Shown here: in pieces, positions 44,964 through 54,018 of the stretch
Layout: every line of letters starts with the position of its first letter
How positions within the stretch are numbered: position 1 is the stretch's first letter
DNA from: Saccharomonospora piscinae
GTDB taxonomy: Bacteria > Actinomycetota > Actinomycetes > Mycobacteriales > Pseudonocardiaceae
DNA length: 64,000 nucleotides
Assembly: GCF_005862235.1 (NCBI RefSeq)
Contig: NZ_VCEK01000004.1
Span: forward strand, 248,001 to 312,000
Reading direction: 5' to 3'
Notes under the pieces: generated by a model
What the model was told of the DNA's origin: nothing
Seen by the model: the letters and a program-made list of their open reading frames with translations, nothing else
Databases searched by the model: none
Program-made: the position numbers and the translations under genes

Positions 44964-45830
44964 CTACGTGAGCCCTCGCAGGCACCACGACGGCGGGCGA
45001 GTGCCCCGGATGCTGGCCACCATGTCCACGACCTGCCGCGTTCGGCGCACCTCGTGGGCGCGGAAGACCGCCGCGCCCTCCCACGCGGCGACCGCCGTCG
45101 CGGCCAGCGTGCCGTCGACGCGCTCGCCCAGCTCGGCGTCCAGGGTCTCGCCGATGAAGTCCTTGTTCGACAACGCCAGCAGCACCGGCCACGGTGTCGA
45201 CGTGAGCTCCCGGATCCGGCGCAGCAGTTCGAGCCCGTGCCACGTGTTCTTGCCGAAGTCGTGGGTCGGGTCGATGAGAATGCCGCCGCGCGGCACACCG
45301 AGCTCGGCGACGTGTTCGGCGCGGGCCGTGACCTCCTCCGCCACGGCGGCCACGACATCGGTGTAGCGCACGCGATGCGGCAGACTGCGCGGCGAGGCGC
45401 CGCCGGTGTGGGAGCACACGTAGCCCGCGCCGAATTCGGCGGCCACCTCGGCCAGCGCGGGATCGGCGGACTGCCAGGTGTCGTTGATGAGGTCCGCACC
45501 CCGCTCACACGCCCGCCTGCCGACCTCCGAGCGCCAGGTGTCCACGCTGAGCAGCAGTCCGGGATGGCGGTCGCGCACGGCGGCCACCACGGGCACGACG
45601 CGGCGGATCTCCTCCTCGGCGCTCACGTCCGAGCCCGGTCCCGCCTTCACCCCGCCGATGTCGACGATGTCGGCGCCGTGGGCGACGGCGGCGTCCACGG
45701 CCCGCACCGCGGCGTCGAGGCCGAAGGTGGCGCCCCGGTCGTAGAACGAGTCCGGGGTCCGGTTGACGATCGCCATGACGAGCGCCCGGTCGCGCTCCAC
45801 CACGCGCCCACGACAATGCAGGGTGACCAC
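44964..45830 (-). CDS. folP2: dihydropteroate synthase homologue, FolP2 type
   Basis: 288 aa. Opens 'VMAIVNRTPDSFYDRGATF' (about 18-36); the pterin-site Asn of true DHPS loop1 is kept. Loop2, however, is 'DIGGVKAGPGSDVSAEEE' (about 57-74) in place of the usual ESTRPG. 'LINDTWQSADP', 'ILIDPTHDFGKN' and 'KDFIGETLD' follow. This replaces key pABA-site residues and matches mycobacterial FolP2, which lacks DHPS activity. No other folate gene is nearby. Role unknown. Confidence 0.87.
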   Translation of the reverse strand: MVTLHCRGRVVERDRALVMAIVNRTPDSFYDRGATFGLDAAVRAVDAAVAHGADIVDIGGVKAGPGSDVSAEEEIRRVVPVVAAVRDRHPGLLLSVDTWRSEVGRRACERGADLINDTWQSADPALAEVAAEFGAGYVCSHTGGASPRSLPHRVRYTDVVAAVAEEVTARAEHVAELGVPRGGILIDPTHDFGKNTWHGLELLRRIRELTSTPWPVLLALSNKDFIGETLDAELGERVDGTLAATAVAAWEGAAVFRAHEVRRTRQVVDMVASIRGTRPPSWCLRGLT

Positions 45831-45874
45831 GACGCGACCCTAGCCGCCGGATGACGCACTCCGCCGCCGTGCCG

Positions 45875-46486
45875 TCAGATCCAGCCTTCCTCCCACGCGC
45901 GGCGGGCCGCCTCGTAGCGGGTGGACACGCCCAGCTTGGTCATGGCCGACGACAGGTAGTTGCGCACCGTGCCCGGTGCAAGGTGGACCCGGTCCGCGAT
46001 GGCGCCGACGGTGGCACCGGTGTGGGCGTGGCGCAGCAGTTCCAGCTCGCGCTCGGTGAGCGGGCACGCGGTGGCCGTCAACGCGGACGCGGCGATCTCG
46101 GGGTCGACATAGCGCCTGCCCGAGTGAACGTCTCGCAGGATCTCCGCGAGCCTGCTCGCCGCGGTGGTCTTCGGGACGAACCCCCGAACACCGGCGGCCA
46201 GCGCCCGTTTCAGCACCCCCGGCCGTGCGTGCCGGGTGACGATCACGACGGGCACGGCGAACTCGGTGTGGACCAGGCTCGCCGCCTCGAGTCCGTCGGT
46301 GCCGGGCATCTCCAGGTCGAACACCGCCAGGTCGGGCCGGGTGCCGCGCACCAGAGCCACGGCCTTCGCGCCGTCACCGGCCTGCCCGACGACCTCGATG
46401 TCGTCCTCCAGGTCGAGCAACGTGGCCAGCGCGCCGCGGATCAGGTCCTCGTCGTCGGCGAGCACGATCCGGATCAGTTCGATCAC
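45875..46486 (-). CDS. NarL/LuxR-type response regulator
   Basis: 203 aa, receiver 'RIVLADDEDLIRGALATLLD' (about 6-25) with phospho-acceptor Asp in 'DLAVFDLEMPGTDG' (about 55) and Lys in 'FVPKTTAA' (about 105). LuxR HTH at about 140-200: 'LTERELELLRHAHTGATVGA' and 'GTVRNYLSSAMTKLGVSTRY'. Start overlaps the kinase stop (ATGA). Resembles DesR-type regulators paired with ABC exporters. Confidence 0.93.
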   Translation of the reverse strand: MIELIRIVLADDEDLIRGALATLLDLEDDIEVVGQAGDGAKAVALVRGTRPDLAVFDLEMPGTDGLEAASLVHTEFAVPVVIVTRHARPGVLKRALAAGVRGFVPKTTAASRLAEILRDVHSGRRYVDPEIAASALTATACPLTERELELLRHAHTGATVGAIADRVHLAPGTVRNYLSSAMTKLGVSTRYEAARRAWEEGWI

Positions 46487-47670
46487 CTCCGCGCGGGGGC
46501 GTGCCCGCCCAGCTCGAATGTCGCGGCCTCACCCGAGCCGGTCACGCGGGCGGCCACGTCACCGCCGAGTGCGGCGAACCGCTCGCGCAGCCCGGCGATG
46601 CCGCTGCCGGGCCGGGCGGGGCCCGGGGTGACGCCGTCGTTGGCCAACCGTACGCGGACGGTGTCACCGCCCGTGTCCAGCGTCAGCGTGCAGGAACTCG
46701 CGTGGGTGTGCCGCAGGATGTTCGTGGTGCCCTCCCGCACGAGCGAGCCGAACAACGCCTGCAGGGGCGGCGGGACCTCCCGCGCGGCTCCTCGGACCTC
46801 GGTCTCGATTCCCGCGGCGGCGAGGACGTCGACGGCGTTGGCGATCTCGCTGTGCAGGGTGGTGGCCCGGTAGCCGTGGACGACGGTGCGGGTGTCGGTC
46901 AGCGCCGTCCGGGCCAGCTCGGTGAGTTCGGCCGCGTGGGCTCGCGCCGCGTCGTCGTCGCGGCCGATGAGCCGCTCGGCCAGCTCGCCCTTCAACAGGA
47001 TCGCCTGGAGGTGGTGGCCCTGCACATCGTGCAGTTCGGCGGCGAACCGGAGGCGTTCCCGTGCCACGGCGAGTTCCTCCGCCATCGCCCGGGCCCGGTC
47101 GATCTCGACGACCATGTCCCAGAACCACAGCTGGGCCACGTCGATGACCACGATGGTCACGACGAACGCCGCGGCCAGCCCGGCCAGCACCCACGGCCAC
47201 CACGCACCACTCGCGTCGTCCCTGCCGGAGGCGGCGACCAGGCCGGCCGTCGCCGTCGTCAGCGCCAGAGCCAGCGTCAGCCACAGCCGCCTGCCGGGTG
47301 CGGTGTTGCTCAGTATGCCGCCGGCGAGCAGCGCGGGGGCGAACGCCCACGACGTCGGATTGGCCACGACCACGATCGCGTAACACCAGATCGCGGTCGC
47401 CACGGCGAACGTCGCCAGGTGCTCGGCCGTCGGTCCGGTGTGCCGGACCCGCTCCCGCAGAGCGTGGCTGACGAACCGCATGCGCTGCACGATCGTGAGG
47501 ACCGTGGTCAGCACGGCGGGCACCAGGATTTCCGCTGTGTGGGTCCGGTCGGCGACGCTTTGCAGCACGGGCAACGCGGCGAGGTAGCCGATTCCCGCCA
47601 GCGACCACCACGTGTAGCGGCGCAGCCGGTGCAGGCCCTTGCGGGTTCCGTCGGGTTGGTCGTCGTTCAC
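46483..47670 (-). CDS. NarL-family sensor histidine kinase
   Basis: 395 aa from the GTG at 47670; an ATG 30 bases earlier (47700) would start inside the palindrome at 47699 and lacks a ribosome binding site. Six membrane helices in residues 15-180 with almost no external sensor loop, so a membrane or intramembrane signal is likely. HisKA_3: 'RLRFAAELHDVQGHHLQAIL' (phospho-His about 209); HATPase: 'GTTNILRHTHASSCTLTLD' and 'GSGIAGLRERFAALGGDV'. DesK-like. Operon with the response regulator; divergent from the ABC exporter. Confidence 0.9.
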   Translation of the reverse strand: MNDDQPDGTRKGLHRLRRYTWWSLAGIGYLAALPVLQSVADRTHTAEILVPAVLTTVLTIVQRMRFVSHALRERVRHTGPTAEHLATFAVATAIWCYAIVVVANPTSWAFAPALLAGGILSNTAPGRRLWLTLALALTTATAGLVAASGRDDASGAWWPWVLAGLAAAFVVTIVVIDVAQLWFWDMVVEIDRARAMAEELAVARERLRFAAELHDVQGHHLQAILLKGELAERLIGRDDDAARAHAAELTELARTALTDTRTVVHGYRATTLHSEIANAVDVLAAAGIETEVRGAAREVPPPLQALFGSLVREGTTNILRHTHASSCTLTLDTGGDTVRVRLANDGVTPGPARPGSGIAGLRERFAALGGDVAARVTGSGEAATFELGGHAPARR

Positions 47671-47698
47671 TTCGCGGAGTGTACGCGCGGGTGCCCGC

Positions 47699-47712
47699 AT
47701 GACAGATGTCAT
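47699..47712. promoter_or_regulatory. palindrome ATGACAGATGTCAT in kinase/ABC divergent region
   Basis: Perfect 6-base arms around a 2-base centre, located 29 bases before the kinase start and 83 bases before the ABC gene. NarL-type regulators bind short dyads of this kind, so it is a likely autoregulatory site. Confidence 0.5.
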
Positions 47713-47794
47713 CACCGGGGCGTGCGCGATCGCATGTGGACCGTTGACGCCCGGCTCTACCGCCGGCCTCGCGAGGGCGGCCAGGCTGGCGGCC

Positions 47795-48733
47795 ATGAAT
47801 GAGGTGATGGTCGACGTCCAGGGGCTGCACGTCGCCTACGGCGATTTCGTCGCCGTGCGCGAGGTGAGCTTCTCGGTGCGACGGGGAGAGCTGTTCGCGC
47901 TGCTGGGGACCAACGGAGCGGGCAAGACGACGACGATGGAGACACTGGAGGGGCACCGGAGGCCGACCCGGGGCACCGTGCGGGTGGTGTCCAAGGACCC
48001 GTTCCGCGAGCGGGCGAGCGTACACGGCCAGTGCGGCATCATGCTCCAGTCGGGCGGGTTCGCGGGCGATCTCACGGTGCGCGAGACCGCGCGTCTGTGG
48101 AGCCGGATCGTGACCAGCCGGTCTACTGTGGACGAGGGGCTGGAGCGGCTTGGGCTGGCACATCGCGCGGGCGTGCGGGTCAAGCAGCTCTCGGGCGGGG
48201 AACGGCGCAGGCTGGATCTCGTGCTGGCCACGCTGGGGCGGCCCGAGGTCCTGTTCCTCGACGAGCCCACGACCGGGCTCGATCCCGAGTCGCGGCAGGC
48301 GACGTGGGAGCTGGTGAGCGAACTACTGGCCGAGGGCACCACCGTGCTGCTGACCACCCATTACCTGGAGGAGGCCGAGCGGCTGGCGCACCGGCTCGCG
48401 ATCATGCACGAGGGCCGGATCGCCGTGGCGGGCAGCCTCGCCGACGTGCTCGCCCGCTACCGTGCGCGGATCGACTTCCGGGTGGTGGGCGACGCGGGTG
48501 CCGCACCGGTTCCCGACCTTCCCGTGCTGTCCGGGACGATCGAGCCGCAGCGCGCGGCCGAGCAGGCGGTGCGCGTGGTGACCGACGACCTGCAGGGTGA
48601 TCTGGAGCGGGTGCTCGCGTGGGCGCGGACCCACGGGCTGCGGCTGCACGGCCTCAGCGCCCGGCACGCCTCGCTCGACGAGGTGTTCCGCGACGTCGTC
48701 GACTCGGGACGGCCGCAGGAGGTGGCGGCGTGA
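47795..48733 (+). CDS. ABC transporter ATP-binding protein (exporter)
   Basis: 312 aa, ATG giving 'NEVMVDVQGLHVAYGDFVAV'. Walker A 'LLGTNGAGKTTTMETLEG' (about 40-57), signature 'VKQLSGGERRRLDLVLATLG' (about 129-148), Walker B 'VLFLDEPTTGLDPESRQ' (about 152-168), H-loop 'LLTTHYLEEAERLAHR'. DrrA/CcmA-like class with a C-terminal DUF4162-type extension. Forms an exporter with the overlapping permease gene, probably induced by the divergent two-component system. Confidence 0.92.
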   Translation: MNEVMVDVQGLHVAYGDFVAVREVSFSVRRGELFALLGTNGAGKTTTMETLEGHRRPTRGTVRVVSKDPFRERASVHGQCGIMLQSGGFAGDLTVRETARLWSRIVTSRSTVDEGLERLGLAHRAGVRVKQLSGGERRRLDLVLATLGRPEVLFLDEPTTGLDPESRQATWELVSELLAEGTTVLLTTHYLEEAERLAHRLAIMHEGRIAVAGSLADVLARYRARIDFRVVGDAGAAPVPDLPVLSGTIEPQRAAEQAVRVVTDDLQGDLERVLAWARTHGLRLHGLSARHASLDEVFRDVVDSGRPQEVAA

Positions 48734-49488
48734 ACGTGCGGAAAATCGCGGCCATCTCCGGAGCGGAGGCCCGGCTTCTGGTGCGCAACACGGCGGTCGC
48801 CGTGGCGGCGCTGGTGATGCCGCTGGTCATCGCGGGCATGTTCGTCGTGTCGGGGCTCCAGCAGTCCCCGCCGGACGGGTGGGGCTATTTCGTGGCGCTG
48901 ATGCTGGTCACGGTGTTCGGTATGTCGGGCTGTATCTCCGCGGCGGGCACGCTGACCTACCGCCGGGACGAGCTCTACCTGAAACGGCTGCGGTGCTCGC
49001 AGTCCTCCGACGCGACCATCCTCGCGGGCGTGCTGGCCCCCGCCGTGGTCGTGACGATCGCGCAGTGTGCCATCGTGCTGGCGATCATCGGGATCGCCGC
49101 GTCGTCGCTGCCCGCCCACCCGCCGCTGCTCGTGGCGGTGATCGTGCTGGGCACGGTGATGAGCGTCGGGCTCGGCATGGCCACCACCGGGTTCTCGTCC
49201 TCCGGTGAGCAGGCCCAGACCGTGGCGACCCCGGTGTTCTTCGTGCTGATCGGAACGGCGATCTGGGCCGGGATGAGCCTCGGCGACGGGCCGGACGGAC
49301 TCAGCCCGGTGCAGGCCCTCTCACCCGGCGGTGCGGTCGTGCAGCTCGCCCAGCTTTCCTACGACTCCGGCAGCACGCTGGCCGGTGCGGCGGCCGAGGC
49401 GCTGCCCTCCTTGGCAGCACTCGCCGGGTGGGCCGTGGTGGGCGCGGGCGCGGCGCGCAGGTACTTCCGCTGGGAACCGCGCGCCTGA
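48730..49488 (+). CDS. ABC-2 type permease
   Basis: 252 aa, GTG overlapping the ATPase stop by 4 bases. Six membrane helices (about 19-42, 53-75, 95-125, 133-158, 165-186, 225-243). 'AGTLTYRRDELYLKRLRCSQ' (about 72-91) is the conserved cytoplasmic loop of DrrB-type permeases that couples to the ATPase. Substrate unknown; the DesK-like regulation suggests a membrane-active compound. Confidence 0.88.
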   Translation: MNVRKIAAISGAEARLLVRNTAVAVAALVMPLVIAGMFVVSGLQQSPPDGWGYFVALMLVTVFGMSGCISAAGTLTYRRDELYLKRLRCSQSSDATILAGVLAPAVVVTIAQCAIVLAIIGIAASSLPAHPPLLVAVIVLGTVMSVGLGMATTGFSSSGEQAQTVATPVFFVLIGTAIWAGMSLGDGPDGLSPVQALSPGGAVVQLAQLSYDSGSTLAGAAAEALPSLAALAGWAVVGAGAARRYFRWEPRA

Positions 49489-49497
49489 GGTGGCCGG

Positions 49498-49528
49498 GGG
49501 CGGGCCGGACCGTGAGCCAGGCCCGCCC
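49498..49528. terminator. hairpin between convergent genes
   Basis: Perfect 9-base arms GGGCGGGCC/GGCCCGCCC around a 13-base loop, filling most of the 51-base gap between the permease and methyltransferase genes. Confidence 0.65.
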
Positions 49529-49539
49529 GGCGCCGGGTC

Positions 49540-50373
49540 TCACCGTCCGGGCTTGCGTGCCACACCCGCCACCGCGCGGGTCCGCGCGGGGTCCCCGACG
49601 AAGGTGTCGTCGGGGCGCCACTGCGGCAACCACACCAGCCCGGGGTCGAGCAGGTCGAAGTCGTCGAAGAACTCCGCGATCGCCGCCCGGTCGCGCAGCC
49701 CGTTCGAGCCCTGCACCGCCGTACGGGAGCGATAGTTGTCGCTGATCTCCTCGAACGCCTCCTTGGCCCGGTCGTCGCCGGTGTCGACACAGGCGTGCGA
49801 GAGCACGAGCAGGCTGCCCGGCGCCAGCCGTTCCCGGTAGAACGCGAGCGTGCGTTCGGGCTCCCGCTCCGAGGGCAGCAGGTGCAGCAGTGCCACGGTC
49901 AGCAGGCAGATCGGGCGCCGGGGGTCGATGCCCTCGCCGACGATGCGCTCCCACAACTCGGGGCCGTCGAAGAAGTCACCCGCCAGCGCGCGATGCCGTT
50001 CGGGGTCGGCGGTGTCCTCCAGCAGGATCTGGGAGTGCGCGTGCGCCACCGGTTCGTTGTCGATGTAGACCACGCGCGACTCGCCGGGCGCCACCTCGTC
50101 GGCGGTCTCGTGGACGCTGCCCTGGGTGGGCAGGCCGCTGCCGATGTCGACGAACTGGCGGATGCCTTCCTCCGCCGCGTGGCGCACCGCCCGGCGCAGG
50201 AAGGCGCGGTTCTCGCGCACCGCCTCCCGGATCTCGGGGGCCAGAGCGAGCTGTTTCTCGGCGAACTCGCGGTCGACGGCGTAGTTGTTCGTCCCGCCGA
50301 GCCAGTAGTCGTAGACCCGGCCGGACGAGGGGCGGCTCAGGTCGAGGTCGAGAGATCGTTTCGGTGTCGGCAC
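49540..50373 (-). CDS. DUF574-type SAM-dependent methyltransferase
   Basis: 277 aa, GTG. 'PSSGRVYDYWLGGTNNYAVD' (about 15-34) is the signature opening of the actinobacterial Methyltransf_19 family; 'IRQFVDIGSGLPTQGSVHE' (about 69-87) is the SAM loop and 'RVVYIDNEPVAHAHSQILL' (about 98-116) follows. Usually present in many paralogues; substrate unknown. Confidence 0.88.
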   Translation of the reverse strand: MPTPKRSLDLDLSRPSSGRVYDYWLGGTNNYAVDREFAEKQLALAPEIREAVRENRAFLRRAVRHAAEEGIRQFVDIGSGLPTQGSVHETADEVAPGESRVVYIDNEPVAHAHSQILLEDTADPERHRALAGDFFDGPELWERIVGEGIDPRRPICLLTVALLHLLPSEREPERTLAFYRERLAPGSLLVLSHACVDTGDDRAKEAFEEISDNYRSRTAVQGSNGLRDRAAIAEFFDDFDLLDPGLVWLPQWRPDDTFVGDPARTRAVAGVARKPGR

Positions 50374-50390
50374 GGGCGAAGCGTAGCGAC

Positions 50391-50425
50391 CAGGGTGCCG
50401 CGAAGGCCACCTTCGCGGCACCCTG
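50391..50425. terminator. long palindrome, short copy 4 of the dispersed family
   Basis: Perfect 16-base arms (50391-50406, 50410-50425) around a 3-base loop, with the GCCGCGAAGG core but without the inner stem of the other copies. It lies just downstream of the sugar-transport operon, whose last stop codon is at 50437-50439 on the minus strand. Confidence 0.75.
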
Positions 50426-50436
50426 ACCGAGCCGTC

Positions 50437-51405
50437 TCACTCGTAGATCGCGGCCTGGATCTCCGGCGAGTCGATGTTGTCCTTGTCGTACCAGTAGAAG
50501 TTCGTGTCGATGGTCTCCGGCAGTTCCTCGCCGTTGATCGCCTTGGTGGCCGCCTCCACGAGCTGGCGGCCCATGTCGATGGGGTCCTGGGTGACGGCGC
50601 CGGTCATCGTGCCGTCGTTGATGGCGTCGATCTGCGCCTGGCCCGAGTCGAAGCCCACCACGGTGAGCCCGTCCGCGCCGCTCTCGCGCACTCCGTTGAT
50701 CACACCGATGGCCGAACCCTCGTTGGAGGCGTAGATGCCGTCGAGGTCGGGGTTCGACGAGATGATCGACTTGGTGATGTTGGCGGAGGTGAGCTGGTCG
50801 CCGCCCCCGTACTGCGGGTCGAGCACCGTGATGCCCGGCGCGTTGGCTTCCATCCACTCCCGGAAGCCGTCGCGGCGGTCGGTGCCGGAACTGCTGGTCT
50901 GGTCGTGGACCACCATCGCGACCGTGCCCTCGCCGCCCAGCTCTTCGGCCATGTTCTTGGCGGCCTCGGCCGCGGCGGCCTTGTTGTCGGTCGCCACCGT
51001 GGTCACCGGAATGTCGCTGTCCACGCCCGAGTCGAAGGCCACCACCGGAATGTCCTGTGCCTGGGCCTGGTCGAGTAGTGGCGCGGCGGCCTTGCTGTCG
51101 AGTGCCGCGAAGCCGACCGCGTCGGGGTTCTTGGCGAGGTCGTTGGTCAGCATGTTCAGCTGCTCCTCGACCTCCTGCTCGGTGGCCGGGCCGACGAATG
51201 TCACCCGCGCGCCCTGCTCGGCCGCGGCCTCGTCGGCACCCTGCTTCACGGCCTGCCAGAACTGGTGCTGGAAGCCCTTCGACACGATGGCGATGTACGG
51301 CTCGTCGCCGCCACCCCCGCCCTCTCCGGAACCCGAGCCGCACGCGGCGAGGGTCAGTGCCAGCGCGGATGCCGCGGCCGCCGCGAGGAACTTGTGCGTT
51401 TTCAT
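50437..51405 (-). CDS. sugar ABC transporter substrate-binding lipoprotein
   Basis: 322 aa. Lipoprotein signal 'LAAAAASALALTLAACGSGS' with lipobox LAAC (Cys about 22). Type I periplasmic-binding fold of the RbsB class: 'IAIVSKGFQHQFWQAVKQGA' (about 39-58), 'IPVVAFDSGVDSDIPVTTVA' (about 118-137), 'DGIYASNEGSAIGVINGVRE' (about 224-243). Captures a monosaccharide, by context L-fucose or a related 6-deoxysugar. AGGAGAT lies upstream of the ATG. Last gene of the operon. Confidence 0.93.
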   Translation of the reverse strand: MKTHKFLAAAAASALALTLAACGSGSGEGGGGGDEPYIAIVSKGFQHQFWQAVKQGADEAAAEQGARVTFVGPATEQEVEEQLNMLTNDLAKNPDAVGFAALDSKAAAPLLDQAQAQDIPVVAFDSGVDSDIPVTTVATDNKAAAAEAAKNMAEELGGEGTVAMVVHDQTSSSGTDRRDGFREWMEANAPGITVLDPQYGGGDQLTSANITKSIISSNPDLDGIYASNEGSAIGVINGVRESGADGLTVVGFDSGQAQIDAINDGTMTGAVTQDPIDMGRQLVEAATKAINGEELPETIDTNFYWYDKDNIDSPEIQAAIYE

Positions 51406-51439
51406 GACCAGATCTCCTTTGTTCTGGTGGGGCGGCGTG

Positions 51440-52444
51440 TCAGGCCGACACGTCCTTCGTGCGCATCCGGTCGGTGTAGACGGCCACGAGGATGACGCAG
51501 CCGAGGATGACGTTCTGCCACTCCTGCGGGATGGACATGATCTGCAGCCCGTTGTTGAGCACCGAGATGATCAGCGCGCCGATCAGGGTGCCCACGATGG
51601 AGCCCTTTCCGCCCGACAGCGACGTGCCGCCGATGACGACGGCCGCGATGGCCTGCAGCTCGTAACCCATGCCGGTGGCGGGCTGCGCGGAGCCGAGCCG
51701 GGCCGAGATCATCACACCGGCGAGTCCGATGAACAGCCCGGCGAAGGTGTAGATGACGATCTTCCACCGGCGCACGTCGATACCGGACAGCGCGGTGGCC
51801 TCCTCGTTGCTGCCGATCGAGTAGGTGTAGCGCCCGAGCACGCTGCGGGTCAGCAGTACCCCGGCGATGATGGCCACGGCGAGCAGGATGAGCACCGCGT
51901 TGGGGAAGTCCACACCGGGGATCAGGTTGCCGCGCGACAGCTCCACGTAGCCGGGCACGTCGTTGAAGTAGATGGGGCTGCTGTCGGACAGCACCAGCGC
52001 GAGCCCCTCGGCCACGAGCATCATCGCCAGCGTCGCGATGAACGGGGGGATTTTCAGCAGCGCGATGTTGAGCCCGTTGACCAGTCCCACCAGGCCGCCG
52101 AACAGCACCGCCGCGAGCACACCCAGCGGCAGGGGCAGCCCGAGGTCCACGAGGAACACCCCGGACATCACCGCGCACAGCGCCATACCCGTTCCGATGG
52201 ACAGGTCGATGCCGCCCGCGATGATGACGAACGTGGTGCCGATCGCGAGTGTGCCGATGACGACCGTGGAGAACAGGATCGCGGTGAAGTTGTCGTAGGT
52301 GAAGAAGTACGGACTCGCGATCGAGAAGAACGCGTAGATGGCGATGAGACTGGCGAACGCCAGAAGCTGCTGGAGCCTGCTCTTCAGCAGGCCCGAGACG
52401 CCACTGTCCGATGTGCTCGTCGACTGCGGGGTGACCGTTGTCAT
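51440..52444 (-). CDS. sugar ABC transporter permease (RbsC type)
   Basis: 334 aa, ATG overlapping the ATPase stop. About ten membrane helices from residue 25 on; 'TTFVIIAGGIDLSIGTGMAL' (about 69-88) and 'AAVVIGGTSLSGGKGSIVGT' (about 265-284) are BPD_transp_2 signatures. Works with the duplicated ATPase and the lipoprotein. Confidence 0.93.
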   Translation of the reverse strand: MTTVTPQSTSTSDSGVSGLLKSRLQQLLAFASLIAIYAFFSIASPYFFTYDNFTAILFSTVVIGTLAIGTTFVIIAGGIDLSIGTGMALCAVMSGVFLVDLGLPLPLGVLAAVLFGGLVGLVNGLNIALLKIPPFIATLAMMLVAEGLALVLSDSSPIYFNDVPGYVELSRGNLIPGVDFPNAVLILLAVAIIAGVLLTRSVLGRYTYSIGSNEEATALSGIDVRRWKIVIYTFAGLFIGLAGVMISARLGSAQPATGMGYELQAIAAVVIGGTSLSGGKGSIVGTLIGALIISVLNNGLQIMSIPQEWQNVILGCVILVAVYTDRMRTKDVSA

Positions 52445-54018
52445 CGCTGAGCCTCTTTCCCGGCCTCGTCGCCGGCCGTGTCCTCGTCCCCGCCGTTGTC
52501 CCCGGGGCGCAGCGTCGCGTAGTGCATGATGTTCTCCTGACTGGCCTCCGCCGCGTCGAGTACGGCGGTGAGCCGTCCCTCGCTCATCACCGCGACGCGG
52601 TGCGACATGCGGAGGATCTCGGGCAGCTCCGACGAGATCATGATGATCGACTTGCCCTGCTCGGCCAGGTCGTTCAACAGCGCGTAGATCTCGTCCTTGG
52701 CTCCCACGTCGATGCCCCTGGTGGGCTCGTCGAAGATCAGAATGTCGCAGTCGGTGACCAGCCACTTGGCGATGACGACCTTCTGCTGGTTGCCACCCGA
52801 GAGATGCTTGGCGATCTGGTCGATCGACGGCGTCTTGATCTTCAAAGTCTCGACGTAGCGCTGCGCGACGCCCCGGGTCTCGCCGTCGCGCACGAAGCCC
52901 GCCGTCGAGAACGAGCGCCGCAGCGCCCCGAGGGCGATGTTCGCGCGCACGTCGTGGTCGAGCAGCAGTCCGAATCGTTTGCGGTCCTCGGACAGGTAAC
53001 CGATGCCGTGCCGGGCCGCGTCGGCGGGCCGTTTCAGGCGCACCGGTTCGCCGTGCAGGGTGACCGTGCCGCCGCTGATCGGGTCGGCACCGACCAGCGC
53101 CCGCGCGACCTCCGTGCGCCCGGCACCCATCAGCCCGGCGAATCCGAGGATCTCGCCTCGCCGCAGGTCGAACGCGACGTCGGTCAGCAGTTCCTTGGTC
53201 GACAGCCCGCGCACGTCGAGCACGACCTCGCGGTCGTCGCGCACGCCCACCGGACCGGTGTCGGTGTCGAGCGACCGGCCGACCATCCTCGCGATGATCT
53301 CGGCCGTGGTGGTCGTGGCCGACTCCACCGTGTCGATGTACGCGCCGTCGCGGATCACCGTGACCCGGTCGCAGATCCGCCTGATCTCCTCCATGCGGTG
53401 CGAGATGTAGATGGCGCCCGTGCCGGGCCGCACGAACCGGCGGATCAGCTCGTGCAGCGTCTGGACCTCGGCCTCGTTCAGCGCGGCGGTCGGCTCGTCG
53501 AGGATCAGCACCTTCGGCTCGTACGACAGCGCCTTGGCGATCTCGACCATCTGTGCCTTGGCGACGGTGAGGTCGCCCACGATCGTCCTCGGGTCGAGCG
53601 GCAGGTGCAGGCGGTCGAGCAGCGCGGCCGCGTCGGCGTTGAGCTTGCGCTCGTCGAGCAGCATCCGGGCCCGTCGCGGTTCCCGCCCGATGAAGATGTT
53701 CTGCGCCACCGTCAGGTGCGGTACGAGGTTGAGCTCCTGGTGGATGATGCTGATGCCGAGCGAGGTGGCTTCCTTCGGGCTGCCCGCGCGGTAGGGCCTG
53801 CCGTCGAGGGCGAACTCGCCCGCGTCCGGGGTCTCGATGCCCGACAGCAGCTTCATCAGCGTGGACTTGCCGGCACCGTTCTCCCCGACGAGCGCCAGCA
53901 CCTCGCCGGAGCGCAGCTCCAGCCGCATGTCGTCCAGCGCCCTGACTCCGGGGAACGTCTTGCGCACACCCTCGACGCGCAGCAGCGTCTCCGGGGCCGC
54001 CGTGGCCGTCTCGCTCAT
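52441..54018 (-). CDS. sugar ABC transporter ATP-binding protein (duplicated, RbsA/XylG type)
   Basis: 525 aa. First NBD: Walker A 'VGENGAGKSTLMKLLSG' (about 43-59), signature 'VAKAQMVEIAKAL' (degenerate, as usual), Walker B 'VLILDEPTAALNEAEV'. Second NBD: 'FAGLMGAGRTEVARALVG' (about 290-307, degenerate Walker A with GAGRTE), signature 'HLSGGNQQKVVIAKWL' (about 409-424) and 'ILIFDEPTRGIDVGAK'. The asymmetric sites are normal for carbohydrate uptake transporter-2 ATPases. Ends with an acidic tail. Confidence 0.94.
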   Translation of the reverse strand: MSETATAAPETLLRVEGVRKTFPGVRALDDMRLELRSGEVLALVGENGAGKSTLMKLLSGIETPDAGEFALDGRPYRAGSPKEATSLGISIIHQELNLVPHLTVAQNIFIGREPRRARMLLDERKLNADAAALLDRLHLPLDPRTIVGDLTVAKAQMVEIAKALSYEPKVLILDEPTAALNEAEVQTLHELIRRFVRPGTGAIYISHRMEEIRRICDRVTVIRDGAYIDTVESATTTTAEIIARMVGRSLDTDTGPVGVRDDREVVLDVRGLSTKELLTDVAFDLRRGEILGFAGLMGAGRTEVARALVGADPISGGTVTLHGEPVRLKRPADAARHGIGYLSEDRKRFGLLLDHDVRANIALGALRRSFSTAGFVRDGETRGVAQRYVETLKIKTPSIDQIAKHLSGGNQQKVVIAKWLVTDCDILIFDEPTRGIDVGAKDEIYALLNDLAEQGKSIIMISSELPEILRMSHRVAVMSEGRLTAVLDAAEASQENIMHYATLRPGDNGGDEDTAGDEAGKEAQR

